Of a stretch of 5,499 nucleotides of DNA, positions 1 through 5,446 are shown in pieces. The notes under the pieces are model-generated. The model saw nothing but the letters and a program-made list of their open reading frames with translations, had not been told where the DNA came from and ran no database searches. Source of the stretch: Spirochaetaceae bacterium (GTDB lineage Bacteria > Spirochaetota > Spirochaetia > Treponematales > Breznakiellaceae); contig JAIRXO010000078.1 in assembly GCA_031268255.1 (NCBI GenBank), positions 1 to 5,499 of the forward strand, read 5' to 3'. How positions within the stretch are numbered: position 1 is the stretch's first letter; every line of letters begins with the position of its first letter. A program made the position numbers and the translations under genes.

Positions 1-922
1 CGAAGCGTATTCTCGGTTCAAAAAGAAAGAAAAAGTGATCTACGTCAAAGTCCTCGCCCTGCTGCCAGCCAGGAATGCCGGCCTGGACAAGAAGCTCCGC
101 ACCGGCTTCGCCTGAAAGATGGGCCAGGATACCGCCCCGGTATATGTTACTGTCTCCCTGGTGGAAACTGGCGCCTCCGAAAAATTCAAGGCGCAGGGGC
201 CGGCTGTTTACGAGGAACCTGAGGTCCCCGGAGTAGTGGCCGCCTTCAAACTCGCCGTTGCCGTCGGTAAAACCCAGGTCCTGGTAGAAATATCCCATGG
301 GTATGATCTTTTCGGATGTGGTGAGGGCCACGGAAAATCCGGTGCCGTTTACCTGGTGTATGCCGTGGTACTGGCTGGTAATGTCCCCCTCTATGCCGTC
401 GGGAAAGTACATAAAGCCCCTGAAATCGCTTCCCAGGGGGGCGGTCCCGAAGTACTGGATAAAATCGTCCCCTGAGGCAAAGGTATCGGCTTTTCCCAGG
501 AAATAGTTCAATTCCAGGGGAAGGCCCAGGGGTTCCCTGGCGGTGGCTTTGATGACCCGGAAGCCGAGGGTGGTCTGCCTGTTGAGCCTGTCCTCAAGCT
601 CGTCCGCAAGATTGTTAAAGGCAGCCGCGGTCGGAGCGCCAGATGCCCGGGTAATTTCCAGCTTTCTACGGGCCAAAAGCCGCTCCAAATCCCCTGACGA
701 GAAAGAAAAACCCAGGTAGGCTGAGTATTTATAGCCTCCCTCCACAGCCAAATCAGCCTCGGCAACCGACGAAAGCACAAAGTCGTCCCCTTTCGCGGCG
801 CCCCGGGTAAACAACTCCAACCGGGGGACAGTGATTTCCGCGGCGAAGAGGCTGAAAGAGCCGGAAAGGATCAGAACCGGAAAAACCAGTGCCCTTGACA
901 TACGGGCGAAAAAGTATTTCAT
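1..922 (-). CDS. Secreted, probable outer-envelope protein of unknown function (N-terminal part)
   Basis: The minus strand is open without a stop from the ATG at 922-920 to the left edge, giving 307 complete codons; the 3' end lies outside the window. I do not recognise the family. Residues 1-28 look like a signal peptide: Lys2, Arg7 and Arg10, a hydrophobic core (residues 11-19), then SLFAAE with likely cleavage after Ala27 or Ala28. The mature part has no long hydrophobic segment. It is rich in aromatic residues and Gly, and has stretches of alternating hydrophobic and polar residues (for example around residues 245-265 and 290-307). That suits beta strands and perhaps an outer-membrane barrel, which is inference only. 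Residues 85-125 look more helical and charged. No Shine-Dalgarno sequence is clear. Met8 (ATG at 901-899) is an alternative start that keeps a usable signal peptide. The gene is divergent from cheA, so it is not in the chemotaxis operon. The opposite strand is also open over part of it, but that is an in-register shadow. Confidence 0.8.
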   Translation of the reverse strand, partial: MKYFFARMSRALVFPVLILSGSFSLFAAEITVPRLELFTRGAAKGDDFVLSSVAEADLAVEGGYKYSAYLGFSFSSGDLERLLARRKLEITRASGAPTAAAFNNLADELEDRLNRQTTLGFRVIKATAREPLGLPLELNYFLGKADTFASGDDFIQYFGTAPLGSDFRGFMYFPDGIEGDITSQYHGIHQVNGTGFSVALTTSEKIIPMGYFYQDLGFTDGNGEFEGGHYSGDLRFLVNSRPLRLEFFGGASFHQGDSNIYRGGILAHLSGEAGAELLVQAGIPGWQQGEDFDVDHFFFLFEPRIRF

Positions 923-927
923 GCTTT

Positions 928-956
928 ATTCTACCATAAATATGGACTAATACCAA
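928..956 (-). promoter_or_regulatory. Candidate sigma-70 promoter of the leftward gene
   Basis: Read on the minus strand, TTGGTA (956-951) and TAGAAT (933-928) are separated by exactly 17 bases, close to the TTGACA/TATAAT consensus. The -10 box ends only 5 bases before the ATG at 922. Transcription would therefore begin at or inside that codon, meaning either a leaderless message or real initiation at Met8 (901). The -35 box touches the palindrome at 955-968 and the spacer contains the inverted repeat at 934-945. This is motif matching by eye and is not proof of a promoter. Confidence 0.4.
934..945. repeat. Small inverted repeat CCATA-AA-TATGG
   Basis: Five-base perfect arms (934-938 and 941-945) are separated by two bases. 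The repeat lies inside the spacer of the candidate leftward promoter, where a regulator could sit. It is short enough to arise by chance, so an operator role is speculative. Confidence 0.3.
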
Positions 957-968
957 GGGAATTCCCTT
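955..968. promoter_or_regulatory. Perfect 14-bp palindrome, candidate operator between divergent genes
   Basis: AAGGGAATTCCCTT is a gapless perfect palindrome near the middle of the 92-bp region between the leftward secreted-protein gene and cheA. It overlaps the end of the candidate leftward -35 box and lies about 10 bases upstream of the TTGACG on the cheA side. Its symmetry and position suit a dimeric DNA-binding regulator acting on both promoters. No regulator is encoded in the window and I do not recognise the site as belonging to a known family. Confidence 0.4.
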
Positions 969-977
969 ATGTGGCTC

Positions 978-1003
978 TTGACGTAAGACGATTTGTATAT
1001 AAA
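978..1003 (+). promoter_or_regulatory. cheA: Weak candidate promoter for the cheA operon
   Basis: Because the upstream gene points the other way, the cheA transcript should start between 923 and 1014. TTGACG (978-983) resembles a -35 box and TATAAA (998-1003) a -10 box, but their spacing is only 14 bases, so they may not work as a pair. If TATAAA is the -10 box, the transcript would begin around 1010, only a few bases before the ATG at 1015. I see no flagellar sigma-28 type box (TAAA with a GCCGATAA partner) here. Confidence 0.3.
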
Positions 1004-1014
1004 CATTTGACTAT

Positions 1015-3429
1015 ATGAGTGACTATCTGGATCCGAACAATGAAGAACTGCTTAAAGACTTTTTCTCCGAGGCCCAAATGCAGGTTGACACCCTGGAGCA
1101 GAATGTTCTGGTTCTTGAGAACGAAGGCGGAAACCGGGATGCCGTAGATGAGATTTTCCGGGCCGCCCATACTCTCAAGGGCGGAGCGGCCACGGTAGAA
1201 ATGATGGAACTTTCTCATTTTACCCATCTGGTTGAGGATGTTCTGGATGCCATACGTTCCGATCAGCTCGCGGTAAACGAGGATGTGGTGGACTCCCTGC
1301 TCGCGGCCATCGACATTATCAAGGCCATGCTCGAAAAGCGTATGTCCGGGGAAGTGTACCAGGAGGACATCAGCGATATAGAAGGCCGCCTCCATGTCCT
1401 GCTTCCCGAAGGGTCCGCACGGAAAAAGACTCAGGCAAAAACAGCGGCCCAGGCGGCCCAGGCGGCCCAGGCGGCCAAGGCTCAGGCTCCCGCCAAGGAA
1501 AAGGCCGCTTCGGGCGGGAAAGGCGGCCTTTCAGAATATGAACTTCTCGAACTCAAGCAGTCCGCTGACCCCGGCGCGCTTATATACCGGGTTTCCGTTA
1601 CCTTTGACGAAAACAACGTAATGAAGAGCGTGGGCGGTATACAGGTTTTTGCCGCCCTCAAGGAACTGGGTACGGTCCTCAAAACGGTTCCCAATTTTGA
1701 AGAACTCTACGAGGATACTTTTTACCCCGTGGTTGACTATTATCTGGCAACCGGAAAGACCGAGGATGACATCAGGCGCTATGTAAATATTCCCGATGTT
1801 ACGGTAAGCGCCGATATATCCACTGTTACCGAGGACGCTTCGCCGGCGGCGCCCGCGGCAAGCGCCACTGACAAGGCGAAGCAGGAGGCTTCCGCCCCTT
1901 CCGCGGCGGCCCCTTCCGCATCGCCGCCCCAGACGGCCGCCGCTCCGGCAGCGCCTGAGGCAAGTGCCGCCGCTCCATCCGCGGCAAGCGCCGCCGACAA
2001 GGCAAAGCAGGAGGCCGAGGCCAAGAAAGCCGGCAAGGACGCCGGTTCCATACTGCGGGTCGATTCCAAGCGCATTGACGACCTGCTCAACCTGGTGTCG
2101 GAGACGGTCATTACCAAGGCGACATTCAACCAGATTTCCAATCAGTTTACCGAACTGTCAGCCGGTTTCCACGGCATAGAGAGCGCCTACAGGGAAAAGA
2201 TTAAAAACCTCTTTGACGCGCTGCCGGATTACCTTGAGGAAATGCGCGGAGGCCAGTCCGGCAAGGATGTACGCAAAAAAATAAACGAAGATTACGGGGA
2301 CATTTTCTCCGTTTTTGACGAATTTGAGACGGCCTTCAAGACCAACATAGGAAAATTCCGCTCCACATCCCAGAACCTTGGCCGTATCACCGGGGAACTC
2401 CAGGAAGGGGTCATGCGCATACGCATGGTTCCCATAAGCCAGATATTTGGCCGTTTCCCCCGCCTGGTACGGGACCTTTCCAAGAGCCTCAGCAAAAAGA
2501 TCAACCTGGTCATCGAGGGCGAGGAGACGGAACTTGACAAGTCTGTCATAGAGGACCTCCTTGACCCCATCATGCACTCGGTGCGTAATTCGGTGGACCA
2601 CGGCGTTGAGACCCCCGCCGAAAGGCTTGCCGCGGGCAAGAGCGAAGAAGGACAGGTGCTGCTCAAGGCGTCCAGCGAAGGAAACATGATCATCATCGAG
2701 ATCGCTGATGACGGCAAGGGCATAGATGTGGATGCTGTCAAGGCCAAGGCTGTGGAACGGGGCCTTATCAGCCCCAACAAGGTGCTTTCCGACATAGAAG
2801 CCTATAACCTGATCTTTGAGCCCGGTTTTTCCACCGCCAAACAGATTACCAATATATCGGGCCGGGGCGTGGGACTGGATGTGGTGCGCCGCCAGATCGA
2901 AAAACTCAACGGTACCGTTACCGTCAGTTCCGAACAGGGCAAGGGAACCAAGTTTACCATAAAACTCCCCCTTACCCTGGCCATCATACAGGGCCTCCTT
3001 GTCAGGGTCGGCACCGAGATTTATTCCATTCCCATAACTTCGGTCATCGAAAGTCTCAGGCTCAAGCCCGAAGAAATCAAGATGATTGATAATTACGAGG
3101 TGTTTAACATACGCAACGATGTGCTGTCCCTGCTCCGTCTTAACCGGCTCTTCGGTATCAAGACTGAGGAAAAACAGGACTATAATTTTGTGGTCATAGT
3201 CGGTACGGCGGAAAAGAAAATGGGCTTTATGGTTGACAGCCTTATAGGAGAGGAAGATGTGGTAATCAAGCCTCTCCGGGACCAGTTTACCAATTCTCCG
3301 GGCATAGCCGGCGCGTCCATTCTGGGCGACGGATCGGTGTCCCTTATCATAGACGTGAGCCAGCTTCTGGAACTGGGTCTGCGCAAGGAAATGGAAGAGC
3401 GCCGTTTCCTGGAAGCATCAATACGGTAG
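1015..3429 (+). CDS. cheA: Chemotaxis histidine kinase CheA, spirochete type with enlarged dimerization domain
   Basis: CheA is the cytoplasmic kinase of the chemoreceptor array; it autophosphorylates and donates phosphate to CheY. Domains in order: P1 Hpt at about 1-130 with the phosphorylated His52 in AHTLKGG; Ala/Gln/Lys linker at 134-170; P2, the CheY-binding domain, at about 172-272; Ala/Pro-rich linker at 274-343; P3 dimerization at about 345-475; P4 ATPase at about 476-652; P5, CheW-like, at about 655-795. ATP-site motifs are all present: N box HSVRNSVDHG (521-530), G1 DDGKG (565-569), F box FEPGFST (601-607) and G2 GRGVG (616-620). The kinase is therefore probably active. P3 is roughly twice the usual length: about 60-70 extra residues lie between SETVITKATFN (362-372) and the RMVPISQIF region (470-478), as reported for T. 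denticola CheA. This and the long linkers explain 804 residues against about 650-700 in many bacteria. The start at 1015 gives the full first Hpt helix but lacks a Shine-Dalgarno sequence. cheW follows 12 bp downstream. Confidence 0.97.
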   Translation: MSDYLDPNNEELLKDFFSEAQMQVDTLEQNVLVLENEGGNRDAVDEIFRAAHTLKGGAATVEMMELSHFTHLVEDVLDAIRSDQLAVNEDVVDSLLAAIDIIKAMLEKRMSGEVYQEDISDIEGRLHVLLPEGSARKKTQAKTAAQAAQAAQAAKAQAPAKEKAASGGKGGLSEYELLELKQSADPGALIYRVSVTFDENNVMKSVGGIQVFAALKELGTVLKTVPNFEELYEDTFYPVVDYYLATGKTEDDIRRYVNIPDVTVSADISTVTEDASPAAPAASATDKAKQEASAPSAAAPSASPPQTAAAPAAPEASAAAPSAASAADKAKQEAEAKKAGKDAGSILRVDSKRIDDLLNLVSETVITKATFNQISNQFTELSAGFHGIESAYREKIKNLFDALPDYLEEMRGGQSGKDVRKKINEDYGDIFSVFDEFETAFKTNIGKFRSTSQNLGRITGELQEGVMRIRMVPISQIFGRFPRLVRDLSKSLSKKINLVIEGEETELDKSVIEDLLDPIMHSVRNSVDHGVETPAERLAAGKSEEGQVLLKASSEGNMIIIEIADDGKGIDVDAVKAKAVERGLISPNKVLSDIEAYNLIFEPGFSTAKQITNISGRGVGLDVVRRQIEKLNGTVTVSSEQGKGTKFTIKLPLTLAIIQGLLVRVGTEIYSIPITSVIESLRLKPEEIKMIDNYEVFNIRNDVLSLLRLNRLFGIKTEEKQDYNFVVIVGTAEKKMGFMVDSLIGEEDVVIKPLRDQFTNSPGIAGASILGDGSVSLIIDVSQLLELGLRKEMEERRFLEASIR
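1444..1479 (+). repeat. cheA: 9-bp tandem repeat, four copies, in the cheA P1-P2 linker
   Basis: The unit GCGGCCCAG occurs three times exactly (1444-1470) and a fourth time with one change (1471-1479). It is in frame and encodes AAQ-AAQ-AAQ-AAK, residues 144-155 of CheA. Because the unit is a multiple of three, copy-number change would alter linker length without breaking the frame. Confidence 0.85.
1855..2015 (+). repeat. cheA: Duplicated 35-bp segment in the cheA P2-P3 linker
   Basis: Bases 1855-1889 and 1981-2015 match at 32 of 35 positions, with an offset of 126 bases (42 codons). They encode AASATDKAKQEA (residues 281-292) and AASAADKAKQEA (323-334). The intervening stretch is a low-complexity Ala/Pro/Ser sequence. 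It looks like an in-frame internal duplication that lengthened the flexible linker between the CheY-binding and dimerization domains. Confidence 0.75.
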
Positions 3430-3441
3430 CGGGAGAATTTT

Positions 3442-4779
3442 ATGGATACCAACAGCCTGATGGCCGTCAACGAGGCCCTGAATCAGGAAATACATGGCCA
3501 AAAAGAAAGGGCCGACAAGGTCGATTTCAAGATGGTAACGTTTTCTCTGGGCGGCAAGGATTACGGCGTTGACATCATGAATGTCAAGGAAATTGCCAAG
3601 GCCGATAAATTTACCTATGTTCCCAACGCCGCCTCCTTTGTCCGGGGCGTGTATAATCTCCGGGGCGACATTATTCCCATTATAGATCTCCGCTCCTTCT
3701 TCCATCTGCAGGTGGATCACCGCGAAGGGGCCATTCTTGAGAATATGCTCATTCTCAGGATAGAAGATCAGGTGTACGGAACCATAGTTGACCAGATAGA
3801 CAAAGTCGTGGGAATCGATTCGGACAGCATCCAGCCCCCTCACCCCATATTCGGCGACATCAATATCAAGTACATAAGCGGCGTAGTCGAAAAGGCCGGC
3901 CAGCTTTACATTATCCTCGATGTGGTCCGTATCTTTACCCATCATGAGGACGCCAAAAGGTCCGCCCTGAGCGAAGTCTCCCCGGCCAGCTATGCCTCTC
4001 CCAAGGTAGAAGAGGCCCGGCCCGCGCCCAAGGAAGGAGAACTTTCCGATTCGGCCCTGGAATTCATCAAGGAAAGCCTCTATGCCCTGCGGCATTTTTC
4101 CGCTTCGGCTCTGAACAACGACTGGCTTCTCAGGCATTTTGTTGACTGGACCTCCACACGTTCCGCCGACCGGGTGCAGCTTCAGGACCAGAACGACGCC
4201 GACGAATACCTCAGGGATTTTTATTCTCCCCATACAGGAAGATTCTGGGACGAGGATTACGCTGACCGGGTAAAAAGCGTACTCCCCGACATCAAGTCAT
4301 CGGCCATACAGGTATGGAACCCCGGCTGCGGCAAGGGCTATGAAACTTTTTCATTTGCGTGTATAATAAAATCCCGGTATCCTGACAAGCAGCTCAAAAT
4401 ATGGGCCAATGACAGCGATATTATGGCTATTTCGTCCGCCCCAAATCTGATTTTTGATTTGGACGATGTGCCTGAATACTGCCGGGAATACATGGTCAAG
4501 GGTTCAAACGGGTACAGCTTTAACCAGGTCATCAGAGATTCGGTTCTTTTCGAATATCATGACGTGTTACATTCCAACCCCTTCCCTGACCTTGATATGG
4601 TATTGTCCAGGGACCTTTTGTCCTTTATGTCCAACAAGGAACAGGATAAAATGGTCAATGATTTTTCCGAGAAACTCAAGGAAGGGGGGATTGTCTTTCT
4701 TGGAAAGAACGAACAACTGCCGGACAGCGCGTGGCGGCGGGTGGCGAATGATCCGGTTTCCGCCTATATGAGGGGCTAA
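3442..4779 (+). CDS. cheW: CheW coupling protein fused to a CheR-like methyltransferase domain
   Basis: This protein links CheA to chemoreceptors through its CheW half. The 445 residues comprise a charged N-terminal stretch (1-26), a CheW domain (about 27-168, including FVRGVYNLRGDIIPIIDLR and a C-terminal YIILDVVRIF strand), a Pro/Ala/Glu linker (about 170-203) and a CheR-like region (about 205-445). CheR landmarks are recognisable but altered. NPGCGKGYETFSF (293-305) stands for the SAM-binding GCSTGEEPYS block, and ANDSDI (322-327) for the AsDId block. SRDLLSFM (389-396) stands for cRNVLIYF, and GGIVFLGKNEQL (415-426) for GG.LflG.sE. The TxFFR block appears as TGRFWDE (265-271). SAM binding may persist, but methyl transfer is doubtful. 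A normal CheW is about 150-180 residues. The same fusion is described in T. denticola, where it helps order the array. The start is supported by GGGAG (3431-3435), 6 bases upstream, and sits 12 bp after cheA, so the two are co-transcribed. Confidence 0.93.
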   Translation: MDTNSLMAVNEALNQEIHGQKERADKVDFKMVTFSLGGKDYGVDIMNVKEIAKADKFTYVPNAASFVRGVYNLRGDIIPIIDLRSFFHLQVDHREGAILENMLILRIEDQVYGTIVDQIDKVVGIDSDSIQPPHPIFGDINIKYISGVVEKAGQLYIILDVVRIFTHHEDAKRSALSEVSPASYASPKVEEARPAPKEGELSDSALEFIKESLYALRHFSASALNNDWLLRHFVDWTSTRSADRVQLQDQNDADEYLRDFYSPHTGRFWDEDYADRVKSVLPDIKSSAIQVWNPGCGKGYETFSFACIIKSRYPDKQLKIWANDSDIMAISSAPNLIFDLDDVPEYCREYMVKGSNGYSFNQVIRDSVLFEYHDVLHSNPFPDLDMVLSRDLLSFMSNKEQDKMVNDFSEKLKEGGIVFLGKNEQLPDSAWRRVANDPVSAYMRG

Positions 4780-4803
4780 TTTCAAAATCTGATATTTTGA
4801 AAT
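4779..4803 (+). repeat. Perfect AT-rich hairpin between the cheW fusion and cheX
   Basis: ATTTCAAAAT (4779-4788) and ATTTTGAAAT (4794-4803) are exact reverse complements around a 5-base loop. The stem includes the last base of the upstream stop codon. It has only one G-C pair and no following T run, so it is a poor intrinsic terminator. Possible roles are a protein-binding operator, or an RNA element setting cheX expression or mRNA processing; the sequence does not decide between them. Confidence 0.6.
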
Positions 4804-4808
4804 CGCCT

Positions 4809-4822
4809 CTTAAAAAATTAAG
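4809..4822 (+). repeat. Short inverted repeat CTTAA-AAAA-TTAAG before the cheX ribosome binding site
   Basis: Five-base perfect arms (4809-4813, 4818-4822) flank four A residues and end four bases before the cheX Shine-Dalgarno GAAGGAG (4826-4832). It is all A/T apart from the outer pair, so it would be a very weak RNA structure. It may simply reflect an A-rich, unstructured region that favours ribosome access. Confidence 0.3.
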
Positions 4823-4839
4823 TTTGAAGGAGCAGATAT

Positions 4840-5307
4840 ATGAGAGTTGAATACATCAACCCCTTTGTTGACGCCGCGTTTAGTGTTCTTAAAGAATATC
4901 TGGGACCGGATGTACACCGGGGCGAACTTTATCTTAAACCCACCACCGTTCCTGTCATGGGAGTCGCTGCCCTGGTAGGCCTCGCCGGAGATGTGGAAGG
5001 AAGAATACTCTTCGATATGAGCCGAAAGACCGCCATAGACGTGGCCGGCGCCATGAACGGAGAGACCTTTACCGAACTGGACGAACTGGCCAAGGCTACC
5101 ATACAGGAACTTGCCAATATGATTACCGCCCAGGCCGTCACCAAACTCCATAACCTGGGCTTTAAGTTTGACCTTACCCCGCCGGCCCTCTTTACCGGCG
5201 ACAATATGGAAGTATCCAATGCCCAGGTTGAAGCCCTCATCGTTCCCATGGAACTGGGCCCCCACGGCAAGATTGAGATAAACGTCGCCGTCCGGGAACG
5301 GAGCTAA
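4840..5307 (+). CDS. cheX: CheX, CheY-P phosphatase
   Basis: CheX is a cytoplasmic phosphatase of the CheC/CheX/FliY family that dephosphorylates CheY-P and so ends the motor-switching signal. At 155 residues it has the normal CheX length. The catalytic helix is clear: IQELANMI holds Glu90 and Asn93 in the E-x-x-N motif, which in this family positions water and contacts the CheY active site. After it, ITAQA (95-99) replaces the common I(S/T)GNA. The N-terminal NPFVDAAFSVLKEYLG stretch (7-22) and the strand VEGRILFDM (52-60) also fit the family, as does a single rather than doubled E-x-x-N motif, which separates CheX from CheC. The start has a strong Shine-Dalgarno, GAAGGAG at 4826-4832, 7 bases upstream. 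The gene lies 60 bp after the cheW fusion on the same strand and is likely in the same operon, though the AT-rich gap with hairpins could tune it separately. No cheY follows directly. Confidence 0.95.
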   Translation: MRVEYINPFVDAAFSVLKEYLGPDVHRGELYLKPTTVPVMGVAALVGLAGDVEGRILFDMSRKTAIDVAGAMNGETFTELDELAKATIQELANMITAQAVTKLHNLGFKFDLTPPALFTGDNMEVSNAQVEALIVPMELGPHGKIEINVAVRERS

Positions 5308-5351
5308 CGGCAAAGCAGTTACCGCGCCGGCCGTACAGCGCCGCTTTACTG

Positions 5352-5394
5352 TGTCAAAGCCGTCGCCGCTTCCGGGGCGTCTGCCCGATTGACA
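5352..5394 (+). repeat. Imperfect nested inverted repeat downstream of cheX
   Basis: TGTCAA (5352-5357) pairs with TTGACA (5389-5394), and inside them CGCC (5364-5367) pairs with GGCG (5376-5379) around an 8-base loop. The inner and outer stems are separated by unequal unpaired segments, and there is no T run. It is therefore not a convincing intrinsic terminator for the chemotaxis operon. The right arm coincides with the candidate -35 box of the tRNA gene. The 139-bp gap 5308-5446 otherwise shows no gene. Confidence 0.3.
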
Positions 5395-5418
5395 GTGCAG
5401 GCGCCTTTGGTGTATGTA
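5389..5418 (+). promoter_or_regulatory. Candidate promoter of tRNA-Val
   Basis: TTGACA (5389-5394) is a perfect -35 consensus. A TATGTA box (5413-5418) follows after 18 bases and is only a partial -10 match. A start near 5425 would leave about 22 bases of 5' leader before the tRNA at 5447, a reasonable length for RNase P processing. The strong -35 box and its position support the call; the weak -10 box limits confidence. Confidence 0.45.
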
Positions 5419-5446
5419 TTAAGAGCCTGCTATTACAGTATCTATC

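Noticed and set aside
119..475. A 118-codon open frame on the plus strand
   Set aside because: It is the in-register antisense of the leftward secreted-protein gene, which has a signal peptide and is open over its whole 307 codons.
967..1395. A 142-codon open frame on the minus strand across the cheA start
   Set aside because: It is in codon register with cheA on the other strand and covers the well-conserved Hpt domain, so it is a shadow.
1444..1479. The 9-bp tandem units as a CRISPR array or phase-variation tract
   Set aside because: The units are adjacent with no spacers, and each is three codons, so a change in copy number would not switch the gene off.
1779..2141. A 120-codon Ala/Ser-rich open frame on the minus strand
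   Set aside because: Its composition mirrors the GC-rich Ala/Pro linker of cheA on the opposite strand, and low-complexity GC-rich DNA is open in many frames.
3418..4233. A 271-codon open frame on the minus strand
   Set aside because: It lies wholly antisense to the cheW fusion in exact codon register, a usual shadow of biased codon use. It shows no recognisable domain and no ribosome binding site was evident.
4779..4803. The hairpin as a rho-independent terminator of a cheA-cheW operon
   Set aside because: The stem is nearly all A-T and there is no T run after it, so it would not be expected to stop transcription.
4797..4823. A separate promoter for cheX (TTGAAA at 4797-4802)
   Set aside because: No acceptable -10 box lies at 16-18 bases from it; the best match has only three of six bases.
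4810..5313. A 167-codon open frame on the minus strand over cheX
   Set aside because: cheX has a strong ribosome binding site and the family catalytic motif; the minus-strand frame is its shadow.
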